From positions 1 through 6,412 of the forward strand of contig JBOGZI010000229.1 of the NCBI GenBank assembly GCA_050697275.1: DNA of 6,412 nucleotides, read 5' to 3'. Each line of letters opens with the position of its first letter. Position 1 is the stretch's first letter. The notes beneath the pieces were generated by a model. That model was not told where the DNA came from, did not search any database, and was given only the letters and a program-made list of their open reading frames with translations. This document shows, in pieces, positions 1 through 5,638 of the stretch. Source of the DNA: JBOGZI01 sp050697275. Lineage in GTDB: Bacteria; Actinomycetota; Thermoleophilia; Solirubrobacterales; 70-9. A program made the translations under genes and the position numbers.

Positions 1-982
1 TCACCGAGCGCTCCTCCGCCGCCGCCAGGATCCGCCCCAGCGCGGAGCCGATCCCGTCCACCAGCTCCCCGAGCCGCTCAGGTTCGAGACCGTGCAGCTC
101 GCCGTAGACGTTGATCAGACCGCCCGCGTTGGCGATGAAGTCGGGTGCATAGAGCACGCCCCGCTCGCGCAGCCGCTCGGCGAGCGCGTCGCTCTCGAGG
201 ACGTTGTTGGCCGCGCCGCAGACGATCTCCGCCCGCAGCGCCTCGACCGTCGCCCGGTCGATCGCACCCCCCAGCGCGCAGGGTGCGAGCACCTCGCACT
301 CGATCGTCATCGCCGCGTCCGGATCGGCCCAGCGGGCGCCGAGCCGGTCGGCGATCCCCCGCTTGCTCGCGTCGATATCGGAGACGACCAGCTCCGCGCC
401 GGCCTCCGCGAGCCGCCCGGCGAGCCGGCCGCCGACGTGTCCAAGCCCGACCACCGCGATCGGCCTCCCGGCCAGCTCGGCCGACCCGTAGCGGTGCTCG
501 CAGCAGGCGCGGATGGCCGCCTCGACGCCCAGGGCCGTAATCGGGCTGGGATCACCCGAGCCGCCCATCTCGCGCGGCTTGCCCGCCACGCGCTCGGTCC
601 GTTCGGCGACCACCGCCATGTCCTCGACCGAGGTGCCAACGTCCTCGGCGGTGATGTAGCGGCCCTCGAGTTGCTCGACCGCGTCGGCGAGATCGAGCAT
701 CAGCTCCCGCCTCAGCCCAGGCGGAAGGTCATCAGCGGGCGCGCAGAGCACCGCCTTGCCGCCTCCAAGATCGAGCCCGGCCGCGGCCGCCTTGTAGGTC
801 ATCGCCTCCGAGAGCCGCAGGGCGTCGGCGATCCCGTCGCCGAGGGAGGGGTATCGCCACAGCCTGGCGCCGCCCAGCGCCGGCCCGATGGCCGTGGAAT
901 GAACCGCGATCGCCAGGTAGATCCCGGTTCGCTCCCCCCGGCCGACGACCAGCTCCTCGTGGTCGAGCAAGTCCGTGCTCAT
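1..982 (-). CDS. bcd: Leucine/valine-type amino acid dehydrogenase (Glu/Leu/Phe/Val dehydrogenase family), 3' end cut by window edge
   Basis: This enzyme should reversibly oxidise a branched-chain (possibly aromatic) L-amino acid to its 2-oxo acid and ammonia, using NAD+ in the cytoplasm. I translated 327 codons from ATG at 982 and the frame is still open at base 1. Leucine dehydrogenases are about 360 residues, so roughly 25-35 C-terminal residues are missing. Near the N-terminus is GPALGGARLW (33-42). The catalytic segment MTYKAAAAGLDLGGGKAV carries the two family lysines, Lys64 and Lys76. TAEDVGTS (111-118) holds the conserved Asp114. GSGDPSPITALGV leads into a Rossmann fold with GLGHVG (179-184) and an acidic residue after strand 2 (VSDID, Asp202), which suggests NAD rather than NADP. 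CGAANN and FIANAGGLINV follow. The ATG overlaps the E2 stop as ATGA, with GGGAG five bases upstream, so it is probably translated by coupling. The family is near certain; the choice among Leu, Val and Phe is inferred from the neighbours. The symbol is at family level. Confidence 0.93.
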   Translation of the reverse strand, partial: MSTDLLDHEELVVGRGERTGIYLAIAVHSTAIGPALGGARLWRYPSLGDGIADALRLSEAMTYKAAAAGLDLGGGKAVLCAPADDLPPGLRRELMLDLADAVEQLEGRYITAEDVGTSVEDMAVVAERTERVAGKPREMGGSGDPSPITALGVEAAIRACCEHRYGSAELAGRPIAVVGLGHVGGRLAGRLAEAGAELVVSDIDASKRGIADRLGARWADPDAAMTIECEVLAPCALGGAIDRATVEALRAEIVCGAANNVLESDALAERLRERGVLYAPDFIANAGGLINVYGELHGLEPERLGELVDGIGSALGRILAAAEERSV

Positions 983-2397
983 GGCTGCTCCCATCCCTCC
1001 AGTCGTGACTTGACGTCGCTGAGGAAGCGGGCGGCCTGCGCCCCGTCCAGGGCGCGGTGATCCCAGGACATGCAGAGGTAGGTGATCGGGCGGATCGAGA
1101 TCGCCTCGTCGCCGGTTTCGTCCTCCACCACGACCGGCCGCTTCACCACCGCCTCCAGGTCGAGGATCGCGACCTGGGGCTGGTTGATGATCGGTGTCGC
1201 CAGCACGGCGCCGAACTGCCCCGGGTTGGTGATCGTGAAGGTGCCGCCGTGGACGTCATCGGGCTCGAGGCCGCCGGTGCGCGCGCGCTCGGCCAGGACG
1301 GCGATCTCGGCGGCGAGTCCCTCGAGGCTGAGCCGCTGCGCCCGGCGGATCACCGGCACGATCAGCCCCTTCTCGAGCGCCACCGCGATGCCGAGGTTGA
1401 CGTCGTCGTGGTAGACGATCTCCTCGCCCTCGATCGAGGCGTTCAGCACCGGGTGCCTCTGCAGCTCGGCGACCGCGGCGGCGGCGACGAAGGCGAGGTA
1501 GGTGAGCGGCACTCCGCGGGCCGCCATCGGCTCCTTCAGCGCTCCTCGGGCCGCCACCACGCGGTGCAGGTCGACCTCGACGATCGTCGTGCAGTGCGCG
1601 GCCGTGCGGCGGCTCGCCGTCATGTGCTCGGCGATCAGCTTGCGCATCGGGGACATCGGCTCCCGGTGCCCGGGCACCATCGCCTCGGCGCCGTTGCCCG
1701 CACCAGCGGGGATGGACTGCGGCTCGGGCGCGGCTCGTTCCGTTTCCGGTTGCCTCTCCTCGGCCGGACGCTCGTGCTCATCCGGGACGTACGGGGACTC
1801 GATGTGCAGCGGCCGCTCGGGCGCGGGGGCCTCGTCCGCCCGCTTCGCCGGGGTCGGGGCCGGCGCGCCCGCCGCTCCGGACTCGACGAAGGCGAGCACG
1901 TCGCGCTTGCGGATTCGCCCGCCGATCCCGGTGCCCTCGACCTGGGAGAGGTCGACTCCGTGCTCCCCGGCGATGCGGCGAACGATCGGCGAATAGAAGC
2001 GGGAGCGGTCCGCCTCGCCGCCATTTTCCGGACGCGGCGGTGCGGGCCGGACTGCCTTGGCGGGCTCACCGGCCGCGGCGGCGGGCCGGCCGTCGCCATC
2101 TCCCTCATGCTCCTCCGGATGGGCCTCGCCGGGACGGGCGCCCGTGTCCAGCTCCGCCAGCGGGGTGCCGACCGCGACGGTGTCCCCCTCCTCGACCAGG
2201 GTCCTCGCGAACCGCCCCGCGGCCGGGGCGGGAATCTCGACGTCGACCTTGTCCGTGGTCACCAGGCAGACGGTCTCGTCGCGCTCGACCCAGTCGCCGG
2301 GCCGCTTCGTCCACTCGACGATCGTTCCCTCCGCGACCGAGACGCCCATCTGGGGCATCACGACCTGGACCGTGGTCTCAGTAGGCGAGGAGCTCAC
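979..2397 (-). CDS. bkdC: Branched-chain 2-oxo acid dehydrogenase complex E2 (dihydrolipoyl acyltransferase)
   Basis: E2 forms the core of the complex. Its lipoyl arm takes the acyl group from E1 and the catalytic domain passes it to CoA. The 472-residue protein has the full layout. The single lipoyl domain spans about 8-84, with the lipoylated Lys50 in TTDKVDVE. An Ala/Pro/Glu-rich linker follows. The peripheral subunit-binding domain (about 134-172) has YSPIVRRIA and EGTGIGGRIRKRDV. After a second long linker comes the acyltransferase domain (about 246-470), with GGTFTITNPGQFG and the active-site SWDHRALDGA, where His447 and Asp451 are intact. The start is GTG at 2397: AAGGAGG lies six bases upstream, and the later GTG/ATG pair would cut into the first strand of the lipoyl domain. 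It overlaps the E1 beta gene by 20 bases and its stop overlaps the amino acid dehydrogenase start. E2 identity is very secure. Branched-chain specificity is inferred from the operon; pyruvate or another 2-oxo acid cannot be excluded. Confidence 0.95.
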   Translation of the reverse strand: MSSSPTETTVQVVMPQMGVSVAEGTIVEWTKRPGDWVERDETVCLVTTDKVDVEIPAPAAGRFARTLVEEGDTVAVGTPLAELDTGARPGEAHPEEHEGDGDGRPAAAAGEPAKAVRPAPPRPENGGEADRSRFYSPIVRRIAGEHGVDLSQVEGTGIGGRIRKRDVLAFVESGAAGAPAPTPAKRADEAPAPERPLHIESPYVPDEHERPAEERQPETERAAPEPQSIPAGAGNGAEAMVPGHREPMSPMRKLIAEHMTASRRTAAHCTTIVEVDLHRVVAARGALKEPMAARGVPLTYLAFVAAAAVAELQRHPVLNASIEGEEIVYHDDVNLGIAVALEKGLIVPVIRRAQRLSLEGLAAEIAVLAERARTGGLEPDDVHGGTFTITNPGQFGAVLATPIINQPQVAILDLEAVVKRPVVVEDETGDEAISIRPITYLCMSWDHRALDGAQAARFLSDVKSRLEGWEQP

Positions 2398-3343
2398 GGC
2401 AGGCCTCCTTCATCTGGTCGAGCTGGGGCAGCACCGCTTGCTCCAGCGGCGGGCTGAACGGGATCGGCACGTCGGGGGCGGTCAGCCGCCGCACCGGGCC
2501 GTCGAGCCACTCGAAGGCCTCCTCCGAGACGAGGCTGGCCACCTCGGCGCCCACGCCGCAGGAGCGGGTCGCCTCGTGGGCGACCAGCACCTTGCCGGTC
2601 TTGCGGGCGCTGGCCAGGATCGCCTCGGTGTCGAGCGGGCAGAGGGTGCGCAGGTCGATCACCTCGATGTCCTCGTCCAGCTCCTCGGCGGCCTGGAGGG
2701 CGAGCGGCACCGAGGAGCCGTAGGCGATCACGCTCATCTCCTCGCCGTCGCGCGCCACCCTCGCCTCGCCGAGGGGCACCGTGTGCTCCCCCTCGGGGAC
2801 CTCGCCCTTGACGTGGCGGTAGAGCCCCTTGTGCTCCAGGTAGCAGACGGGATTCGGGTCGCGGATCGCGCTGGCCAGCAGTCCCTTGGCGTCCTCCGCG
2901 GTCGCCGGGGCGACCACCTTGAGGCCGGGAGCCTGCATGAACCAGGCCTCCGGGTTCTGGGAGTGGAACGGCCCGCCGGAGAAGCCCCCGCCGGAGGGCA
3001 GCCGCACCACCATCGGCACCGCCACCCCCTGCCGGTAGTGGAGCTTGGCGCCGACGTTGACCAGCTGGTCGAAACCGCAGGAGATGAAGTCGGCGAACTG
3101 CATCTCGCAGACCGGCCGCATCCCCTCGACGGCGGCGCCGATCGAGGCGCCGACGATCAGGTTCTCGGCGAGGGGGGTGTCGAGCACCCGGTCGGCGCCG
3201 AACTCCTCGATGAAGCCGTCGGTCACCTTGAAGGCCCCGCCGAAGGCGCCGATGTCCTCGCCCAGGCAGAAGACCGAGGGGTCGCGCCGCATCTCCTCGC
3301 GCAGGCCGTCGCTGATCGCCTGCAGGTAGGTCATCTCGGCCAT
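2378..3343 (-). CDS. bkdB: Branched-chain 2-oxo acid dehydrogenase E1 component, beta subunit
   Basis: This is the beta half of the thiamine-diphosphate-dependent E1 (alpha2beta2), which decarboxylates the 2-oxo acid and reductively acylates lipoyl-E2. The 321-residue length is normal for the family (about 325). The N-terminal pyrimidine-binding domain has LGEDIGAFGGAFKVTDGF (27-44), the invariant cofactor-activating glutamate in TPLAEN (Glu60), and GPFHSQNPEAWF with the conserved His127. The C-terminal transketolase domain has VIDLRTLCPLD (228-238) and HEATRSCGVGAEV (256-268). The start is ATG at 3343-3341, sharing one base with the E1 alpha stop (TGATG), with GGAGG eight bases upstream. It partners the alpha subunit encoded immediately before it. 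E1 beta subunits of pyruvate, acetoin and branched-chain complexes look alike, so the substrate is inferred from context. Confidence 0.94.
   Translation of the reverse strand: MAEMTYLQAISDGLREEMRRDPSVFCLGEDIGAFGGAFKVTDGFIEEFGADRVLDTPLAENLIVGASIGAAVEGMRPVCEMQFADFISCGFDQLVNVGAKLHYRQGVAVPMVVRLPSGGGFSGGPFHSQNPEAWFMQAPGLKVVAPATAEDAKGLLASAIRDPNPVCYLEHKGLYRHVKGEVPEGEHTVPLGEARVARDGEEMSVIAYGSSVPLALQAAEELDEDIEVIDLRTLCPLDTEAILASARKTGKVLVAHEATRSCGVGAEVASLVSEEAFEWLDGPVRRLTAPDVPIPFSPPLEQAVLPQLDQMKEACRELLAY
2404..2410 (-). promoter_or_regulatory. Ribosome binding site of the E2 gene
   Basis: The minus strand reads AAGGAGG, a full Shine-Dalgarno match, six bases before GTG at 2397. It lies inside the last codons of the E1 beta gene. 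It decides in favour of the GTG start and explains how E2 can be translated strongly despite overlapping the gene before it. Confidence 0.85.
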
Positions 3344-4515
3344 CAGGCGGCCCTCCCCCGTCCGGCGACGCCCTCAGCCTGACCGTTGGACTTTCCGTTC
3401 CGGGTCGCTCCCGCGCCGTCTCCGTCGGCCGCCTCGGCGACGCCGGACGCTTCGCGCCAGCGCGACCAGGGCGCCTCGCCGTCGCCGAGGGGCTCCCAGC
3501 GCTCGGCGAAGACCCCCTCGGTGGCGACCTCCGGGTCGGACATCGGCGAGGCGAGCGCTCGCTCCGTGCACTCGTCCACGTACTCCGCGACCGAGCGCCG
3601 GATCGACTCGACCTCGTCGGGCTCGAACCCGTGCTCGTCCACCAGCCGCTTCGAGTAGAGCTCGATCGGGTCGCGCTGCGACCATTCCTCGAACAGCTCG
3701 TCCGGCACATAGCTCATGTCGTCGTGGGCGCCGTGCCCGTGCATGCGCATCGTGTGGCACTCGATCAGGGTCGGTCCCTCGCCCGCCCGGGCTCGGTCGA
3801 TCGCGATTCGGGCCACCTCGAAGACGGCCTCCGCGTCGTTGCCGTCCACGCTCGCCCCCGGGAAGCCGTAGCCCGCCGCCCGCTGTACCGGGTCAACGGC
3901 GAACTCGAGCTCGGTCGGGGTCGAGTAGGCGAACTTGTTGTTCTCGAGCACGAACACCGCCGGCAGGCGGTGGACGCCGGCGAAGTTCATCGCCTCGTGC
4001 CACTGGCCGTTGGCGGTGGAGCCCTCGCCGAAGAAGGTGAGCGCGACCCGCGGCTCGCGCCGCATCTTGAAGGCGAGCGCCATCCCGGTGGCCACCTGGG
4101 CCATGTCGGGCAGCATCGAGACCATCCCGACGCTGCCCAGGCGGCGGTCGCCGAAGTGCATGTTGCCGTCCTTGCCGCCGGTCACCCCGCCGGCGCGGCC
4201 CATGTAGTTGGCCAGGTAACGGTCCGGGGTCACCCCCCGAACGAAATGAGCCCCGAGATCGCGGTGCAGGATGCAGGTCCGGTCCCGGGGCCCGAGGGGG
4301 AAGGCGGCGCCGACGCATACCGCCTCCTGTCCGCAGCCGTCGTAGAAGGAGCCGGGCACCTTGCCCTGCTTGTAGAGGCTCAGCCCTCGCTCCTCGGAGA
4401 GCCGCATCAGCAGCATGTAGCGCAGGAGCAGGGCTCGGTCATCGCGCGTCAGCTGCCCGCTCGGGGCACCGTCGCGCTCGGGCGAGCGACTCTGGCTCGC
4501 GGCATCGAGCTTCAT
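3343..4515 (-). CDS. bkdA: Branched-chain 2-oxo acid dehydrogenase E1 component, alpha subunit
   Basis: This alpha subunit binds thiamine diphosphate and, with the beta subunit, decarboxylates a 2-oxo acid. The chosen ATG gives 390 residues. Visible family features are GQEAVCVGAA (62-71), HRDLGAHF (84-91) and the thiamine-diphosphate motif starting GEGSTANGQ (163-171) and ending at ENNKFAYSTP (191-200). GEG replaces the textbook GDG, as in human branched-chain E1 alpha. MRMHGHGAHDDMSYVPDE (256-273) is the active-site loop. The last 40 residues are a Gly/Ala/Glu-rich, probably disordered tail. A longer in-frame version would start at TTG (4572), but ATG at 4515 is preferred because AAGGCGG lies seven bases upstream and the extra 19 residues look non-conserved. 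It is the first gene of the four-gene operon and follows a 216-base gap with a likely promoter. E1 alpha is secure; the substrate is inferred. Confidence 0.93.
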   Translation of the reverse strand: MKLDAASQSRSPERDGAPSGQLTRDDRALLLRYMLLMRLSEERGLSLYKQGKVPGSFYDGCGQEAVCVGAAFPLGPRDRTCILHRDLGAHFVRGVTPDRYLANYMGRAGGVTGGKDGNMHFGDRRLGSVGMVSMLPDMAQVATGMALAFKMRREPRVALTFFGEGSTANGQWHEAMNFAGVHRLPAVFVLENNKFAYSTPTELEFAVDPVQRAAGYGFPGASVDGNDAEAVFEVARIAIDRARAGEGPTLIECHTMRMHGHGAHDDMSYVPDELFEEWSQRDPIELYSKRLVDEHGFEPDEVESIRRSVAEYVDECTERALASPMSDPEVATEGVFAERWEPLGDGEAPWSRWREASGVAEAADGDGAGATRNGKSNGQAEGVAGRGRAA

Positions 4516-4522
4516 ATGCGGT

Positions 4523-4529
4523 CCGCCTT
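4523..4529 (-). promoter_or_regulatory. Ribosome binding site of the E1 alpha gene
   Basis: The minus strand reads AAGGCGG, one mismatch from AAGGAGG, seven bases before ATG at 4515. It supports the 390-residue E1 alpha over the upstream TTG start, which would place this site inside the coding region. Confidence 0.7.
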
Positions 4530-4573
4530 TCTTCCGGCTCGCCCTCGGGATCGCCTCCGGCGAGCCTCTCAAC

Positions 4574-4599
4574 GCGGCTCCGGGATCACCGGGCGCCGC
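4574..4599 (-). promoter_or_regulatory. Leader stem-loop 2 upstream of the E1 alpha gene
   Basis: The minus strand can fold as GCGGC, bulge GC, CCGG, loop TGATC, CCGG, bulge A, GCCGC, giving nine G-C pairs. No T-run follows, so it is not a typical intrinsic terminator. It lies about 60 bases upstream of the E1 alpha start, in the predicted transcribed leader. GC-rich DNA forms such stems by chance, so a function is not established. Confidence 0.4.
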
Positions 4600-4612
4600 A
4601 CTTACGGACTAC

Positions 4613-4640
4613 GGGAGGTGAGGGGTTCTCCTCTCCTCCC
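4613..4640 (-). repeat. 28-base inverted repeat between promoter and E1 alpha gene (operator or leader hairpin)
   Basis: The minus strand reads GGGAGG A GAGG, six-base centre AGAACC, CCTC A CCTCCC. Ten of eleven arm positions pair, and the single mismatch (A against A) is symmetrical. It begins about 10 bases downstream of the predicted transcription start. That is a usual place for a repressor operator, and as RNA it would form a stable hairpin with a purine-rich 5' arm. I cannot assign a regulator, and none is encoded in the window. Confidence 0.6.
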
Positions 4641-4656
4641 TATGTGTGATGAATGG

Positions 4657-4686
4657 ATCATACCCCCGCCCTTTCCCCGAAAACAA
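4657..4686 (-). promoter_or_regulatory. Predicted sigma-70-type promoter of the bkd operon
   Basis: On the minus strand, TTGTTT (4686-4681) and TATGAT (4662-4657) are separated by 18 bases. TATGAT differs from the -10 consensus at one position; the -35 box keeps only TTG. Transcription would start near 4650, giving a leader of about 135 bases before the E1 alpha ATG. The site lies in the most AT-rich stretch of the window and in the only intergenic gap, which supports the call. It has not been tested. Confidence 0.55.
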
Positions 4687-4731
4687 GCACTCGACAAGGA
4701 TCCGTGCAAAGTGCGGAGGCGGAGCCGCCGC

Positions 4732-5628
4732 TCAGTCGAGCGTGTCGGCGCCGCCCGCCGGGGCCCCGCCGCTTCCCGGCGGCCAGAACGGCCACTCCTC
4801 GAAGTGCACGCAGCGGCCCTCCGTGTCGAGGCGGACGATCCAGAGGTCGCGGTACTGCTGCCTGCGCGGCTCGCCGTAGGCGACCTCGACGCGGACGACG
4901 CCGGTGTCGCCCTCCACCGAGACGATCTCGGTGCGCATCTGGAAGACCTCGTCGGGGCCCCGCCGCTCCGCCTCCCACATCCGGGCGATCGCCTCGAGTC
5001 CGAGATGCGGCTGCTGGTAGGGACCGGTCGAGTAGTAGGCGTCGTCCGCGAACGCGTCCCGCAGCGCCTCGGTCCCGGCGGTGCGCCAGGCTCGCTCGTA
5101 GCGGGCCAGCCAGTCGGCGAGCTGGGCGCGATCGAGGGTCGCCGTGGTGGCGGCGGCGCGGCGGGCGACGGCGGCGAGGATCCGCTTCACGACCCGCACG
5201 TGGCCGCCCGTGCCGATCACCAGGCCCCGGTAGGCGCGGCCCTTGGCGCCCGGGAACTCGGCTCGGGTCTCGCCGCTGAGGCGCGAGCGCCCGGGGCCCA
5301 GCTCGTCGAGCCGGAAGACCAGCGCGTAGCTCGAGAAGCGGTGCCTGCCGAGCAGCGCCAGCGTGGAGGGGCGGACCGAGCGGGCGACCACGAACCCGGG
5401 CAGGGTCGAGCCGATCACGCTCGGATCTCCCCGCGAGCGCCGGTAGACGCAGCCGAGCACCGAGGCCATCCGCCGCGAGAGCGCGGTGTCGAAGGCGCGG
5501 GGCAGGGTCGCGATCAGCGCCTCCCAGGCCCGGTCCGCCCCAGCGCGCACCTCGGTCGAGTGCTCGTCGACCGGCGGCAGCGAGTCGATCGGGACCTCGA
5601 TCGCGCGCTCCGCGGTGGCGCCGTCCAT
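4732..5628 (-). CDS. Two-domain protein: SRPBCC-like domain fused to NTF2/SnoaL-like domain, function unknown
   Basis: The 298-residue protein has no signal peptide or membrane segment and should be cytoplasmic. Residues about 20-158 resemble SRPBCC/DUF2867-like proteins of actinobacteria: DEHSTEVRAGADRAWEAL near the start, then LLGRHRFSSYALVFRLDE, an ETRAEFPG segment and VIGTGGHVRVVKRIL. Residues about 165-284 look like an NTF2/SnoaL-like domain: WLARYERAWRTAGTEALRDA, the YYSTGPYQQPHLGLEAIARM segment, VEVAYGEPRRQQYRDLW and a C-terminal FEEWPFWP. Both folds are small cone-shaped ligand-binding barrels used as binding proteins, cyclases or isomerases, so a small hydrophobic ligand is possible, but I see no assignable catalytic residue. 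The ATG at 5628 has AGGA four bases upstream. It starts 10 bases after the upstream E2 stop, so the two are probably co-transcribed. A direct role in the dehydrogenase complex is not shown. The domain calls are from memory of the families; the function is unknown. Confidence 0.8.
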   Translation of the reverse strand: MDGATAERAIEVPIDSLPPVDEHSTEVRAGADRAWEALIATLPRAFDTALSRRMASVLGCVYRRSRGDPSVIGSTLPGFVVARSVRPSTLALLGRHRFSSYALVFRLDELGPGRSRLSGETRAEFPGAKGRAYRGLVIGTGGHVRVVKRILAAVARRAAATTATLDRAQLADWLARYERAWRTAGTEALRDAFADDAYYSTGPYQQPHLGLEAIARMWEAERRGPDEVFQMRTEIVSVEGDTGVVRVEVAYGEPRRQQYRDLWIVRLDTEGRCVHFEEWPFWPPGSGGAPAGGADTLD

Positions 5629-5638
5629 GCCGTCCTGC

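Larger units (their letters stand above)
4516..4731. other. Intergenic control region between the two operons
   Basis: This 216-base gap separates the SRPBCC-NTF2 gene stop from the E1 alpha start. In transcription order it holds a short GC-rich inverted repeat (4718-4729) just after the stop, the predicted promoter, two inverted repeats and the E1 alpha ribosome binding site. The 4718-4729 repeat has only a 4-base-pair realistic stem and no T-run, so I do not call it a terminator. Read-through from the upstream genes remains possible. A 10-codon GTG frame ending at about 4570 has no ribosome binding site and is not called. Confidence 0.6.

Noticed and set aside
92..2457. Long plus-strand frames opposite the amino acid dehydrogenase and E2 genes
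   Set aside because: They are antisense shadows. The minus strand encodes full family motifs in the same bases, and the plus-strand products are low-complexity.
2394..3710. A 438-codon minus-strand frame overlapping E1 alpha and E1 beta
   Set aside because: It runs in another frame through both E1 genes and gives an Arg/Gly/Pro-rich product with no recognisable motif, whereas the called frames match E1 subunits along their length.
4516..4572. TTG start for E1 alpha, adding 19 residues
   Set aside because: The added residues are not family-like, and AAGGCGG seven bases before ATG at 4515 marks the internal ATG as the better start.
4570..4600. Ten-codon GTG frame in the leader as a leader peptide
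   Set aside because: It has no ribosome binding site at a suitable distance and no run of Leu, Val or Ile codons that would suit attenuation.
4718..4729. Possible intrinsic terminator after the SRPBCC-NTF2 gene
   Set aside because: GGCGGAGCCGCC allows only a four-pair stem with a four-base loop and has no following T-run, so termination cannot be supported.
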